IMG/VR virus record: IMGVR_UViG_3300030430_001253
Coordinates: 1 to 31,600 of that record
DNA length: 31,600 nucleotides
Reading direction: 5' to 3' (one strand)
DNA from: a virus
Part shown: positions 1 to 9,269 of the stretch, piece by piece
How positions within the stretch are numbered: the first letter of the stretch is position 1
How the letters are laid out: the number at the start of each line of letters is the position of its first letter
The notes under the pieces: model-generated
What the model saw: only the letters and a program-made list of their open reading frames with translations
Database searches by the model: none
What the model was told of the DNA's origin: nothing
Program-made: the position numbers and the translations under genes

Positions 1-156
1 TTATTTCAATCAACTTCAGGTAATTTAGATCATGTTGCAGTTTATATTGGTGATAATATGATTTTAAACCATAATATAAGAAGATTAAGTTGCCGAGAGC
101 CTTTTGATTTAGGTTATCAGCAAGCACTAAGAGGGGTTTACAGGTATGCAGCTTAA
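1..156 (+). CDS. NlpC/P60 tail-tip peptidase, C-terminal fragment (lambda K-like)
   Basis: Reading frame 1 is open from the first base of the window to a TAA at 154-156, giving 51 residues of a protein whose start lies outside the window. The fragment contains DHVAVYIGDNMILNH, which fits the His-containing strand of NlpC/P60 cysteine peptidases. Established knowledge: lambda gpK-type tail-tip proteins carry this fold and sit just before the I and J genes, as here. It probably trims peptidoglycan during DNA entry or helps assemble the tail tip. The catalytic Cys is not in the window. The next gene starts at 146, inside this one. Confidence 0.75.
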   Translation, partial: LFQSTSGNLDHVAVYIGDNMILNHNIRRLSCREPFDLGYQQALRGVYRYAA

Positions 157-862
157 AACGATTAAAGTATATGGAAGATTAAGAAAATTTCTTGGTTCAT
201 CATATTTTGAAGCTGCTGTATCAAGTCCAGCAGAGGCGATTCGTTTTTTGATGTGTAATTTTCCAGAAGTAGAGGCACATATGAATCAACAATATTACAA
301 GGTAAAAATGAACAATATAGATGTTTCTCTTGATTTTTTATCAATGAAAGGTCAAGGTGATATTCAGATTATACCCATTGCAACAGGTTCAGTCCCTGCT
401 GTTGCTGCTATTGTTGGAGGTATCGGTTCTGCTGCTACTGCTGCGGTTGGTGCTGTTTCTGCCGTTGCTGGGGCTGCAATCACAACTGCCGCTAGTGTTG
501 GAGGTGCTGTAGCTGCTGGTATCGGTGCTGTGGCTAGTACAGTTGGTACTGTTGCTGGGGCTGTTTCAGCTATTCCTGTTGTTGGAAATATTGCCACTGC
601 TGTTGCAACAAACTTAGTTATAGATGGCGTTACTTCTTTAATAGCCCCGACCCCAGCACCATTTGAAAACCCAGCATCTATTGGAGCTTCAGAAGCTGAT
701 GGTTCACTTGATCCACAAGCTGCAAATTCATATTCATTTTCAGGCATACAAAACGTTTCAATTAGTGGTGTTTGCGTTCCAATCATTTATGGACAGGTGT
801 TTACAGGTTCAGTGGTAATTAGTTCTGGTATTGATACAGTTCAAGTAGAGGGTACAAATTAA
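146..862 (+). CDS. Tail tip assembly protein, lambda gpI-like
   Basis: This 238-residue protein has an N-terminal domain of about 80 residues (VYGRLRKFLG, then SPAEAIRFLMCNFPE) that matches the start of lambda tail assembly protein I as I know it. Residues about 80-170 are an Ala/Gly/Val-rich, strongly hydrophobic stretch. Lambda gpI also has a glycine/alanine-rich middle section, often proposed to be membrane active. The C-terminal part ends with a segment typical of the region that contacts J. Its stop overlaps the start of the J-like gene by one base (TAATG), so the two are probably translationally coupled. Function is assigned from family and position. Confidence 0.75.
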   Translation: MQLKTIKVYGRLRKFLGSSYFEAAVSSPAEAIRFLMCNFPEVEAHMNQQYYKVKMNNIDVSLDFLSMKGQGDIQIIPIATGSVPAVAAIVGGIGSAATAAVGAVSAVAGAAITTAASVGGAVAAGIGAVASTVGTVAGAVSAIPVVGNIATAVATNLVIDGVTSLIAPTPAPFENPASIGASEADGSLDPQAANSYSFSGIQNVSISGVCVPIIYGQVFTGSVVISSGIDTVQVEGTN

Positions 863-3800
863 TGTTTGATTTCAAAACAATACAAGAAGCTGTTTCATTA
901 CAAGATCCAAATTTACCCAAAGATGTTCTTGCCTCAAAACAATTTCAAACATTAGTAGAACTATTGGGTGAAGGTATTATTGAGGGTTTTCCAAGTGCTA
1001 CTGGTAGTCAAGGATCAACAGAATACAATACAGGAAGTCTGAAAGATGTATTTCTTAATGGTGTACAAGTATTACAACAATCTGCGAGTAATACAAACCC
1101 AAGTGATGAAGATTTTAACTTTCAAAATATCACCTTTCAGCCTAGATTTGGTACATCAGATCAGACAGCAATAGAAGGAATTACAGATACAAATGTTGAT
1201 GCTGTCAGAGTTACTTTAGGTTTTCCAGCTTTACAGAAATTTGAAATTGATGGTGATATTAATGGTGCAGAGGTTTCTTTAACTATTCAAACAATAGAAA
1301 ATGATGGTACAACTACAACAGTGATTAGTGACACTGTAAAAGGAAGAACTGCTAGTACTTATTTTAGAGATTATAAGATTACTTTTTCATCTGGTACTTC
1401 TTTTCCTGTGACGATAAGGGTAAACAGGCTTACTGATGATAGTACAGAGACTACTTTACAAAATTCAATGTCATGGTCATCTTTTACAGAACAAATTTTT
1501 GACACAAAAAACTATGCCAATTCTGCACACGTTGCTTTGAGGTTTGATGCTGAGTCATTCCCAAGTCAGCCAAGAAGAATGTATAGGGTTCGTGGAACAA
1601 AAATTAAGATTCCACATAATGCAACAGTTAGAACTGATGGTTCACTATCGTATTCTGGTACTTTTAATGGCACATTTCAAACTGACAAAGCATGGACAAA
1701 TGATCCAGCATGGATTTTATATGATTTATTAACTACATCAAAAGGTTTTGGTGATCAGATAGATACAACACAATTAGATGTTTTCAGTTTTTATTCCGCT
1801 TCTGTCTATAGCGCAACGCAAGTAGATGATGGATTTGGAGGAACAGAACCAAGATTTAGCTGTAATGTAGTTATACAAAATCAAAAACAGGCATATAATC
1901 TCATCAATGATTTATGCTCTGTAATGCGTGTCATGCCATTTTATTCGGCTGGCACAATATCAATTACTCAAGATAGACCAACAGATCCAAGTTATTTATT
2001 CAACTTATCCAACGTTACTGATGGAGGTTTTTCATATACAAACTCAGCAAAAACAACAAAATTTACTGTTGTAAATGTTGCCTATTTTGACAATGATACA
2101 CAACAGATTGAATATGAAACTGTTGAAGATACTGCATTACAAGCAAAATATGGTGTTGTAACTAAAAATCTTAGAGGTTTTGCTACAACATCAAGAGGTC
2201 AGGCTTCTCGTCTTGCAAAATGGTTTTTATACACACAATCTAATGAAAGTGAAGTTGTTAGTTTTACAACGACACTAGAAGCTGGAACACTTGTTAGATG
2301 TGGACAGGTAATAAACATTGCAGACCCTTTGAGGGCTGGTGTTAGAAGAGGTGGAAGAATAAAAACAGGCGTATCAACAACACAAATTATTATTGATGAT
2401 TCTAATAATACCGATCTAACGATTGACGGTAGTAGCACTTTGTCTGTAATTTTATCTGATGGAACTCTAGAAACAAAAACAATAGATTCTATTTCTGGTA
2501 CAACTATTACAGTTTCTTCTGAATTTACATCAACACCACCAGATAACAGTGTTTGGGTTATTGAAAGCACTGCAATACAATTACAAATTTTTAGGGTTAT
2601 CAGCGTAACTGAAGTGGGTCAGCTTAATTATCAAGTTACTGCTGTTGCTCATAATCCTACAAAATATGCAAATGTTGAAGATGGTGAGGCTTTAGCAACA
2701 AGAAGTATTACAACTTTAACTGCATTAAAGCCACCACCAAGTAACTTGCAGGGTTCTGAACAGATTGTTGTTTTAAATAATCGTGCTGTTTCTAAACTGT
2801 TTATTCAATGGCAACCTGTTTCTGGTGTTACTGAATATATGGTTCAATATCGATTTAAAAATGAAAACTTTATCTCTGAAAGAATTACCAGACCTGATTT
2901 TACTATTTTTGAAACTCAGCTTGGTACTTATGAAGTCAGGGTATTTAGTTACAATGCCTTAAAAAAACCTAGCACAACCCCAGCCGAAACTACATTTACC
3001 ACTATTGGTAAAACAGCTTTACCAGCAGATGTACAAAATGTACGCATAGAACCATTATCGGATCAATTTGTACGACTACGTTTTGATCAATCAACAGATG
3101 TTGATGTGATACATGGTGGAAACGTTGTAATCCGTAGTTCTAATCTTACAACTGGCTCAACTTTTACCAATTCTGTTGATGTTTTGCCTGCACTCTCTGG
3201 AAACGTCAGCGAAAGTATTGTTCCAAATATTGTAAATGGTACATATCACTTAAAATTTAAAGACGATGGTGGCCGTTTAAGTTCTGGTGATGCCTCTGTC
3301 ACGATGATACAAACAGTTCCAAACCCATTACCAAAACTTACAGTTTTAACAGATAGAGAAGATTTAGACAGCCCACCATTTCAAGGAACAAAAGTAGATT
3401 GTTTTTTCTCAGATGATGTAAATGGCCTTGTTTTAGGTTCTCTTGATTTATTAGATGGAGTTAGTGATTTTGATAGTATCGCTGATTTTGATTTTTTAGG
3501 AGCTGTTGATATTACTGGTGGTTCATATAGCTTTGCAAATACTCTTGATCTAGGTGGTAAACAACCACTAAGACTAACCAGACATTTTGTGACACAAGGT
3601 TTTTATCCAAATGATTTGATTGATACTAGATCAGGGAATGTTGATACATGGACAGATTTCGATGCTGCCACTGCCTTTGATGTAGGGGCATCTTTGCTTG
3701 TGGCTACTACTGACTCTGACCCTGATACATCAACTGCTGGGACATATTCAATATCAGGAACAACAATAACTATTACTAAATCTTCGCATGGATATTCTGC

Positions 3801-4383
3801 TGGAAGCTTTGTAACTGTTGATTTCACCTCTGGAACAGGTGTAGATGGCGATTATGAAATAAAAACTATTCCTGATGCAAATACATTTACTTTGACTTCT
3901 GCGAGTTCATTGACAACTAGTGGAAACTGCACATTTAGTGCAGAATTTTCACAATTTAATCCTTTTGTTAATGGTACTTATGTTGCTAGAGGTTTTAAAT
4001 TTAGATGTGATATGGATTCAGACGACCCAGCACAATCAATAGAAATAGATCAGCTTGGATATACAGCAGAGTTAGAAAGCAGAACAGAAACAAGTCTTAC
4101 TAATGCAGCAGCATCTGCTGGTGGATTTATTGCATCTGGTACTTCTACAAAGTCTGTTACTTTTACAAATAGTTTTTTTACAGGTCAATCAGGCACTAGT
4201 ATTGCAGCAAACTCTGTTTTGCCATCAATCGGTATAACAATAGAAAATGCACAGGTAGGTGATTTCTTTGCATTATCAAATATTAGTTCAACTGGATTTG
4301 ATATTGATGTCAAAGACTCAGGTGGTAATAATGTAAATAGAAATTTCAAATATGCTGCAACAGGTTTTGGTCGAGGTTCTTAA
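862..4383 (+). CDS. Host specificity / tail tip attachment protein, lambda gpJ-like
   Basis: The 1173-residue protein has the gpJ layout. Its N-terminal hub part includes LLGEGIIEGF, KDVFLNGVQV and VRVTLGFPAL. A phage-tail domain follows (ILYDLLTTSKGFGDQ, then ISITQDRPTDP). About residues 623-810 look like two fibronectin-type-III-like modules (LFIQWQPVSGVTEYMVQYRF). Residues about 960-1013 form a small module (ITITKSSHGYSAGSFVTVDF) that I associate with tail proteins of marine phages. It should form the central tail tip and contact the host receptor through its C-terminal part. It lies between the I-like gene (one-base overlap) and the repeat fibre. Length is close to that of lambda J. Confidence 0.85.
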   Translation: MFDFKTIQEAVSLQDPNLPKDVLASKQFQTLVELLGEGIIEGFPSATGSQGSTEYNTGSLKDVFLNGVQVLQQSASNTNPSDEDFNFQNITFQPRFGTSDQTAIEGITDTNVDAVRVTLGFPALQKFEIDGDINGAEVSLTIQTIENDGTTTTVISDTVKGRTASTYFRDYKITFSSGTSFPVTIRVNRLTDDSTETTLQNSMSWSSFTEQIFDTKNYANSAHVALRFDAESFPSQPRRMYRVRGTKIKIPHNATVRTDGSLSYSGTFNGTFQTDKAWTNDPAWILYDLLTTSKGFGDQIDTTQLDVFSFYSASVYSATQVDDGFGGTEPRFSCNVVIQNQKQAYNLINDLCSVMRVMPFYSAGTISITQDRPTDPSYLFNLSNVTDGGFSYTNSAKTTKFTVVNVAYFDNDTQQIEYETVEDTALQAKYGVVTKNLRGFATTSRGQASRLAKWFLYTQSNESEVVSFTTTLEAGTLVRCGQVINIADPLRAGVRRGGRIKTGVSTTQIIIDDSNNTDLTIDGSSTLSVILSDGTLETKTIDSISGTTITVSSEFTSTPPDNSVWVIESTAIQLQIFRVISVTEVGQLNYQVTAVAHNPTKYANVEDGEALATRSITTLTALKPPPSNLQGSEQIVVLNNRAVSKLFIQWQPVSGVTEYMVQYRFKNENFISERITRPDFTIFETQLGTYEVRVFSYNALKKPSTTPAETTFTTIGKTALPADVQNVRIEPLSDQFVRLRFDQSTDVDVIHGGNVVIRSSNLTTGSTFTNSVDVLPALSGNVSESIVPNIVNGTYHLKFKDDGGRLSSGDASVTMIQTVPNPLPKLTVLTDREDLDSPPFQGTKVDCFFSDDVNGLVLGSLDLLDGVSDFDSIADFDFLGAVDITGGSYSFANTLDLGGKQPLRLTRHFVTQGFYPNDLIDTRSGNVDTWTDFDAATAFDVGASLLVATTDSDPDTSTAGTYSISGTTITITKSSHGYSAGSFVTVDFTSGTGVDGDYEIKTIPDANTFTLTSASSLTTSGNCTFSAEFSQFNPFVNGTYVARGFKFRCDMDSDDPAQSIEIDQLGYTAELESRTETSLTNAAASAGGFIASGTSTKSVTFTNSFFTGQSGTSIAANSVLPSIGITIENAQVGDFFALSNISSTGFDIDVKDSGGNNVNRNFKYAATGFGRGS

Positions 4384-4418
4384 ATTATGATAACCTTAGA
4401 GAAAAATTAGATTAGACA

Positions 4419-7106
4419 ATGGCTCAACACGATTACGTTATAGACAACTCCACTGGGGCAAACGTGAGAGCGGACATAAATAATGCGTTGTTGGCAATAT
4501 CTTCAAATAATTCTGGATCATCCGCACCATCTACAAACTACGCAAGTCAATTTTTTGCTAATACTTCAACAAGTATTATGCAACTTAGAAATACATCAAA
4601 TAATGCTCATGTAAATGTATTTACCCTTGCTGGTGGACCAGCTTTTGCTGTTGATGGAACAATAAACTCTGTAAATATTGGTAAAGGTGCAAACTCTGTT
4701 TCTGGCAATACTGTTCTTGGAGAAAGTGCTTTAGATGATTCTGTGAGTGGTGAAAATAACACTGCTATTGGAAAGGCTGCTTTGGGGGCTGCAACTAGTG
4801 GAGCTAATAATACTGCTGTAGGTGCAAATGCTCTAGATGCTGTCACAACTGGTTCAGCAAACACCGCCCTTGGTAGAAGTGCATTAGGAGCAAACACAAC
4901 GGCTGGTAATAATACAGCAGTAGGTTATTTTTCATTACTTGTTAACACTACAGGAGCATCGAATACAGCCGTAGGCACTAGGTCTTTAGATGCCAACTCA
5001 ACAGGTGATTCTAATACCGCTATCGGACTAAATACCTTAACGGAAAATACTACAGCCAGCAACAATACAGCAGTTGGTATGGAGGCACTAAAAGCAAACA
5101 CAACCGCCTCTAACAATGTAGCAGTAGGAAGGAGTGCTTTATTAGTAAACACCACTGGAACAGATAACGTAGCTGTTGGAGGTAATGCTTTAGATGCTAA
5201 TACTACGGGAAATCAAAATACAGGAATAGGTAGAAATGCATTAGGTTCCAACACAACAGGTCTTAATAACACTGCTGTAGGCTTTAATAGCCAAGCAGCT
5301 ACCACTACAGGTTATCCTAATACTTCTTTTGGTTCAGGCTCTTTAGATAACAACACTGAGGGTGCTAATAATACAGCTATTGGATTTGATTGTTTAGACG
5401 CAAACGTATCATCAAGTAATAATACAGGAGTAGGTCATCGATGCCTTACTTCAAACACAAGTGGAGCATCAAACGTAGCGGTAGGAGCTGATGCTCTAGC
5501 TGCTAATACTACAGCAAGTAATAATACGGCTGTTGGGTTTGATGCGTTAAATGCAAACACAACTGGAAATTCCAATACTGCTGTGGGTAAAGATGCACTT
5601 CTGACAAATACAACTGGTATTCAAAACTGTGCATTCGGTGTAAATGCTTTAGAACTTAATACGACAGGAGACAATAACACTGCCCTCGGTAAACAAACAT
5701 TAGCATCAAACACAACTGGAACTTTAAACACAGCAGTAGGTGCTAATGCTTTAGCTGCCAATACAACAGCAGATGAAAATACTGCTGTAGGTTTAAATTG
5801 CCTTATTAGTAACACAACAGGAACTAAAAATACTGCTGTTGGTTCTCAATCATTAGATGCAAACACCACTGGGGGTTCAAATACAGCTATTGGTATGAAC
5901 GCTCTAGGTGCAAATACCACGGCTGATTCAAATACGGCAGTTGGAAGAGTATGTTTAGCCTCAAACACAACTGGAACTCAGAATACAGGAGTTGGAAAAG
6001 GAGCTTTAAATTCAAATACCACAGCTAATGACAACACGGCTGTTGGTATGAATGCTATGTTGACCAATACAACAGGAGCTAGAAACACCGCAATAGGTCT
6101 TTCAGCACTACTAAATAACACTACAGGGAATGATAATGTTGCGGTAGGAAGAATTGCTTTACAAGCTAATTCAACTGGTGGTCAAAATACTGCTATTGGT
6201 GTTGAAGCTTTAAATGACAATACGACAGCTACAAATAATACTGCTGTAGGTTATTTATCTTTAACAAAAAATACAACTGGAACAGAGAACACAGCCAGTG
6301 GAGTAAATTCTTTAAGAAAAAATACAACAGGATCTTACAATTCAGCCTTTGGTTTTGGTGCTTGCCAAGCCACCACAACTGGAAATAATAATACATCAGT
6401 CGGATATCAGGCTTTAACACTTAACACAACTGGTGCTCAAAACACTGCCGTTGGTTCTGGTGCTTTAGATGCAAGTACTACTGCTAGTTTTAATGCAGCA
6501 TTCGGAAGAGACGCAAGTCCTGATGTAACAACAGGAGAAAAGAATACTCATATAGGTTGTCAGGCAGGGGATGGTTGTACATCTTCAAGTAATAATGTTT
6601 GTGTTGGTTTTAATAGCGGAAACTCTAATGAAACAGATGTAATAACTATTGGTACTGATGTGACTAGCATAGGGAATGAAATAGTAACTTTTGGTAATAA
6701 TACTCTTGGAAGAGTACATAACACCTATTCTGCAAATGCAACTTGGAGTAGGACTTCAGATGTAAGGTTTAAAAAAGATATTTTAGATAATACTGATTGC
6801 GGTTTAGATTTTATAAACGATTTAAGAACAGTTACCTATAAATGGAAAGCACCTTCAGAAAGACCTTCTGAATTAATAGGATATGATGCTAACAAAACAG
6901 AACCTTCACATAAACAGAAAATGTATGGTTTTATAGCACAAGAAGTAAAACAAGTATTAGATAACCATAATATTACAGATTTTAATGGTTGGTATGAAGA
7001 TCAAAAAGATGGATCACAAGGTATATCTTATGAAATGTTTGTTATGCCATTAGTAAAAGCGGTTCAAGAATTATCAGCAAAAGTCACAGCCCTCGAAGCA
7101 GGGTAA
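4419..7106 (+). CDS. Tail fibre with 17-residue NTAVG repeats and C-terminal S74 intramolecular chaperone
   Basis: This 895-residue protein has a short N-terminal part (about 1-96), then 38 in-register 17-residue repeats (about 97-740) of consensus NTAVGxxALxxNTTGxx, then a C-terminal peptidase S74 domain (about 775-895). The repeats resemble the YadA-head beta-roll, so a long trimeric rod is likely. The S74 domain starts at SDVRFKKDI. Ser780 and Lys785 have the S-D-x-R-x-K spacing of the autocleavage dyad known from endosialidase tailspikes, so the chaperone should fold the trimer and release itself by cleavage before Ser780. A predicted coiled-coil tail (LVKAVQELSAKVTALEA) ends the chaperone. 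Probable role is host surface binding. Confidence 0.88.
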   Translation: MAQHDYVIDNSTGANVRADINNALLAISSNNSGSSAPSTNYASQFFANTSTSIMQLRNTSNNAHVNVFTLAGGPAFAVDGTINSVNIGKGANSVSGNTVLGESALDDSVSGENNTAIGKAALGAATSGANNTAVGANALDAVTTGSANTALGRSALGANTTAGNNTAVGYFSLLVNTTGASNTAVGTRSLDANSTGDSNTAIGLNTLTENTTASNNTAVGMEALKANTTASNNVAVGRSALLVNTTGTDNVAVGGNALDANTTGNQNTGIGRNALGSNTTGLNNTAVGFNSQAATTTGYPNTSFGSGSLDNNTEGANNTAIGFDCLDANVSSSNNTGVGHRCLTSNTSGASNVAVGADALAANTTASNNTAVGFDALNANTTGNSNTAVGKDALLTNTTGIQNCAFGVNALELNTTGDNNTALGKQTLASNTTGTLNTAVGANALAANTTADENTAVGLNCLISNTTGTKNTAVGSQSLDANTTGGSNTAIGMNALGANTTADSNTAVGRVCLASNTTGTQNTGVGKGALNSNTTANDNTAVGMNAMLTNTTGARNTAIGLSALLNNTTGNDNVAVGRIALQANSTGGQNTAIGVEALNDNTTATNNTAVGYLSLTKNTTGTENTASGVNSLRKNTTGSYNSAFGFGACQATTTGNNNTSVGYQALTLNTTGAQNTAVGSGALDASTTASFNAAFGRDASPDVTTGEKNTHIGCQAGDGCTSSSNNVCVGFNSGNSNETDVITIGTDVTSIGNEIVTFGNNTLGRVHNTYSANATWSRTSDVRFKKDILDNTDCGLDFINDLRTVTYKWKAPSERPSELIGYDANKTEPSHKQKMYGFIAQEVKQVLDNHNITDFNGWYEDQKDGSQGISYEMFVMPLVKAVQELSAKVTALEAG
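4707..6638 (+). repeat. 38 tandem 51-bp units encoding the 17-residue fibre repeat
   Basis: From Asn97 onward every 17 residues restart with N-[TV]-A-[VI]-G, with Leu near position 9 and N-T-T-G near 12-15, through residue 740. All 38 units keep the 17-residue spacing without an insertion or deletion. Codon use varies freely between units (for example aatacagctattgg against aacactgctgtagg), so the array is conserved as protein, not as recent DNA duplication. The last two or three units are more divergent and gain Cys residues. Confidence 0.9.
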
Positions 7107-7131
7107 ACTTAAAGTAATTAAATTTTTTATT

Positions 7132-7410
7132 ATGCAAGAATTTACCGCAGATGAAATTGCAACGATTTTTAAAAACGCTGGCGATAGCGTAACTATTATT
7201 AATGCAGACGCTAATTTTGCTGCATATCAAGCAGCTAATCCCTTAAGTGATCTTACGGAAACAGATTGGAAAGCATTGATTCAGAGAAATGTAGAGCATC
7301 TTGAGATCATCAAGGACTACAAAAAACTAGATGAAACAACATCTATCTGGACATCTGAAGATTTTACAGCTATTGATGCTGCTATTGTTGCTGGCAAAAA
7401 ACTTTACTAA
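7132..7410 (+). CDS. Hypothetical protein after the tail fibre
   Basis: The 92-residue product is acidic and probably mostly helical (FTADEIATIFKNAGDSVTII, then ETDWKALIQRNVEHLEIIK). I see no signal peptide, membrane segment or known catalytic motif. It starts 25 bases after the fibre gene with ATG, and the next gene begins 3 bases after its stop. The position directly after a fibre gene would suit a fibre chaperone or accessory structural protein, but nothing in the sequence proves this. I do not recognise the family with certainty. Confidence 0.7.
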   Translation: MQEFTADEIATIFKNAGDSVTIINADANFAAYQAANPLSDLTETDWKALIQRNVEHLEIIKDYKKLDETTSIWTSEDFTAIDAAIVAGKKLY

Positions 7411-7413
7411 ATT

Positions 7414-7614
7414 ATGAATTTACAAGAAAGATTACAACAGCTTGCTCAACAAAGAGAACAGTTGTGGATTGCATTGCATGAAACTAACGGAGCGATGAAG
7501 ATTTTGGAACAGCAGATTCTTGAGACTCAAGCTGTACCCGAATCAAGCCAGCCATCAGATACAAAGGCATCAAGCCAAGAATCAGAAAAAATGTCATCAA
7601 AGTCAAAGGCATAG
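7414..7614 (+). CDS. Small coiled-coil protein
   Basis: The 66-residue product starts with a Leu/Gln-rich amphipathic helix (residues 1-42, LQERLQQLAQQREQLWIALH, then MKILEQQILETQ) with heptad-like spacing. It ends with a Ser/Lys/Glu-rich flexible tail. The first part resembles small coiled-coil proteins found in many phages, which are of unknown role. It sits 3 bases after the preceding gene, so it is cotranscribed with the post-fibre genes. Oligomerisation is inferred and no function can be assigned. Confidence 0.65.
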   Translation: MNLQERLQQLAQQREQLWIALHETNGAMKILEQQILETQAVPESSQPSDTKASSQESEKMSSKSKA

Positions 7615-7643
7615 CCAATTTAATTAAAATTTCTCTCAGCATT

Positions 7644-7856
7644 ATGTTTAATAAAATTTGTCAAGTAGCCTCATTATTGTCTCTTTTATTATCAGGGTCA
7701 ATGGCTGCCTTTGGTTTCGTAGCAATACGCTATATGCAAAGTCCTGAGTTTGAAAGAGATTTGAAAAACAAACTTATGGGTGATTTAAAAGAAAAAATGA
7801 TGGAAGAAATTCCCTTGCAGATACCTAAAACAACTTACCCTGCAATGCCTCTTTAA
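7644..7856 (+). CDS. Small membrane-anchored protein
   Basis: The 70-residue protein has one N-terminal hydrophobic segment (about residues 8-28, VASLLSLLLSGSMAAFGFVA). A charged amphipathic helix follows (ERDLKNKLMGDLKEKMMEE), then a Pro-rich tail. One membrane anchor with a soluble C-terminal helix is the simplest topology. The stop and the start of the next gene share one base (TAATG). A spanin or holin-accessory role is possible because the next gene also has a membrane segment, but there is no diagnostic motif. Confidence 0.65.
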   Translation: MFNKICQVASLLSLLLSGSMAAFGFVAIRYMQSPEFERDLKNKLMGDLKEKMMEEIPLQIPKTTYPAMPL

Positions 7857-8482
7857 TGGGAATACCAGATTTAAATATAACTGAGATACAAATACAACCA
7901 ATATATGATTTTACAAAACCAGTAGACATAATTCCGCTGACAATAAATGTGCCAGCTTGTACATATCAACATAGAGACATAGAAAATACTGGCAATAGAA
8001 ATTTATTACTTGATGATCCAAATGGTGTTTTTACTGTTTGCGATGCACCATTTCCAAGTTTTAATCCTATGAACTATCAGCCGAATAATCTGATAATGTC
8101 AGAGGATACACCGATTATACCTAGTGATCCTGAAATACCTGAACCAAAACCACCAGTGACACAAAAGCCTGTAGCAAAAGAAGAAGAGTTTTTTATAAAA
8201 TGTCCTGATCCTCAAAAAGATCAAAGAATTGGCGATTTTCGTAACGATAAAAGACTAGAGCGTGTCGTTGGTCATAAATTAAACGAAGATGGAAGCAAGT
8301 GCATTACTTTGTATGAGGACACCAGCTTTACGGAACAGTACATTCCTAATGTACCTGCTGTTACTAATGCTGCTGCTATTGCTGTGGTTGCCGCTAGCAC
8401 TCCGATTCTTATTAATATTGTAAAACCTCTTGTAAAACAAATAATAACTAAATTGACTAAGAAAAAAAATAAGGTAAAATAA
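7856..8482 (+). CDS. Hypothetical protein with C-terminal membrane anchor
   Basis: The 208-residue protein has a Pro-rich middle section (about 80-105, repeated PSDPEIPEPKPP-type sequence). A conserved-looking block follows (RIGDFRNDKRLERVVGHKL), then a single hydrophobic segment at about 165-190 (AAAIAVVAASTPILINIV) and a Lys-rich tail (KLTKKKNKVK). This suggests a tail-anchored membrane protein with the basic end in the cytoplasm. It is the last gene of the rightward tail/fibre operon and faces the minus-strand cassette. Four Cys residues lie in the soluble part. I do not recognise a named family. Confidence 0.65.
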   Translation: MGIPDLNITEIQIQPIYDFTKPVDIIPLTINVPACTYQHRDIENTGNRNLLLDDPNGVFTVCDAPFPSFNPMNYQPNNLIMSEDTPIIPSDPEIPEPKPPVTQKPVAKEEEFFIKCPDPQKDQRIGDFRNDKRLERVVGHKLNEDGSKCITLYEDTSFTEQYIPNVPAVTNAAAIAVVAASTPILINIVKPLVKQIITKLTKKKNKVK

Positions 8483-8488
8483 ATATCC

Positions 8489-8520
8489 GTAGATGAGTGT
8501 AATACCCGTTGCTCGTCTAC
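8489..8520. terminator. Hairpin between convergent genes, possible bidirectional terminator
   Basis: GTAGATGAG (8489-8497) and CTCGTCTAC (8512-8520) form a 9-bp stem with one G-T wobble around a 14-base loop, exactly where two convergent genes end. There is no strong T-run on either side, so it may be a weak or factor-dependent terminator or an RNA 3'-end stabiliser. Its right arm overlaps the last bases of the minus-strand gene. Confidence 0.45.
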
Positions 8521-9269
8521 TTCTTGATAATATGTTTGTGCGGTAATACTTGATTTGGGGGTACTGTAATAACAATATCTTGGCAAGTAACTGCACTAGG
8601 GCTGCCAGCAACAAAGCTTACTCCAAGTTTTGCTTGTTTGGCACATTGCTCTAATCTAAATAAGCTGATTTCATATTGTGTTTTCTTTATAAGAAGTTTT
8701 TGTGCTTCTATATTTACTTTTGCCGCTTCTTTACATAAATCACCACCATTTCCAAGTGGGATATTAAACTGCATACTTATTCCGTAATTCAAGTTGTAGT
8801 TATCTTTTTCAAATCGTGGTGTTTCTTGGTAGTATTTGATCTCCCCAGTATCTTCATCATAAATCGCTTGTCTGGTTACAGTTTCTATTGGTCTATTAAA
8901 TGACCAAGCATCTGTTAAATATGGTGTAATGGTAAGACTAGGTGATGTACAAACAATACCTTGACTATAACGGTTCTGTGGGAGGCTAGAAGGCGTTATC
9001 ATTGTGGCGTTATTGTTAACTACTCCTGTACTCTGACTTTGAGGACTGCTGACCGTTGTATTGGCATATAAAGGCTTTATAGGTAAAAGTAATAAAACTA
9101 TTGACCAAAAGTACTTGTGGTTTCTGAAGTTGTTGAGGTAGTTATGGTTCTTGTTATATTTGTAACTGTGTCCAATCCGGGTGTAATCAGTGTTTCTTGT
9201 ATTGAAAATGCTGCCCCATCTGTTGCGATTTTCCAGCGTGGAATTGCCTCTAGATTTGGACTTGTCCAA
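8517..9269 (-). CDS. Putative exported protein, start uncertain
   Basis: The frame is open for 250 codons from a TTG at 9269. The first 50 or so residues are unconvincing (many Asn/Arg), while a typical signal peptide lies inside (KYFWSIVLLLLPIKPLYA, cleavage after A). No ATG, GTG or TTG precedes that signal peptide closely. An ATA at 9099-9101 overlaps the stop of the upstream frame, so either a rare start, the distant TTG, or a small sequence error applies. The mature part includes YGISMQFNIPLGNGGDLCKE and an amphipathic helix (AAKVNIEAQKLLIKKTQYEI). Export is inferred and function is unknown. It is last in the minus-strand cassette and overlaps its upstream neighbour by 172 bases. Confidence 0.6.
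   Translation of the reverse strand: MDKSKSRGNSTLENRNRWGSIFNTRNTDYTRIGHSYKYNKNHNYLNNFRNHKYFWSIVLLLLPIKPLYANTTVSSPQSQSTGVVNNNATMITPSSLPQNRYSQGIVCTSPSLTITPYLTDAWSFNRPIETVTRQAIYDEDTGEIKYYQETPRFEKDNYNLNYGISMQFNIPLGNGGDLCKEAAKVNIEAQKLLIKKTQYEISLFRLEQCAKQAKLGVSFVAGSPSAVTCQDIVITVPPNQVLPHKHIIKK

Noticed and set aside
1-156. NlpC/P60 domain as phage endolysin
   Set aside because: It is directly followed by I-like and J-like genes, the lambda tail-tip order, so a tail-tip peptidase is more likely than the lysis enzyme.
364-786. Long minus-strand frame opposite the I-like gene
   Set aside because: Its Ala/Pro/Thr composition mirrors the Ala/Gly-rich coding strand, a typical shadow.
4707-6638. CRISPR array, because of regular 51-base spacing
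   Set aside because: Units are coding, contiguous and diverge at synonymous sites; there are no identical repeats separated by unique spacers.
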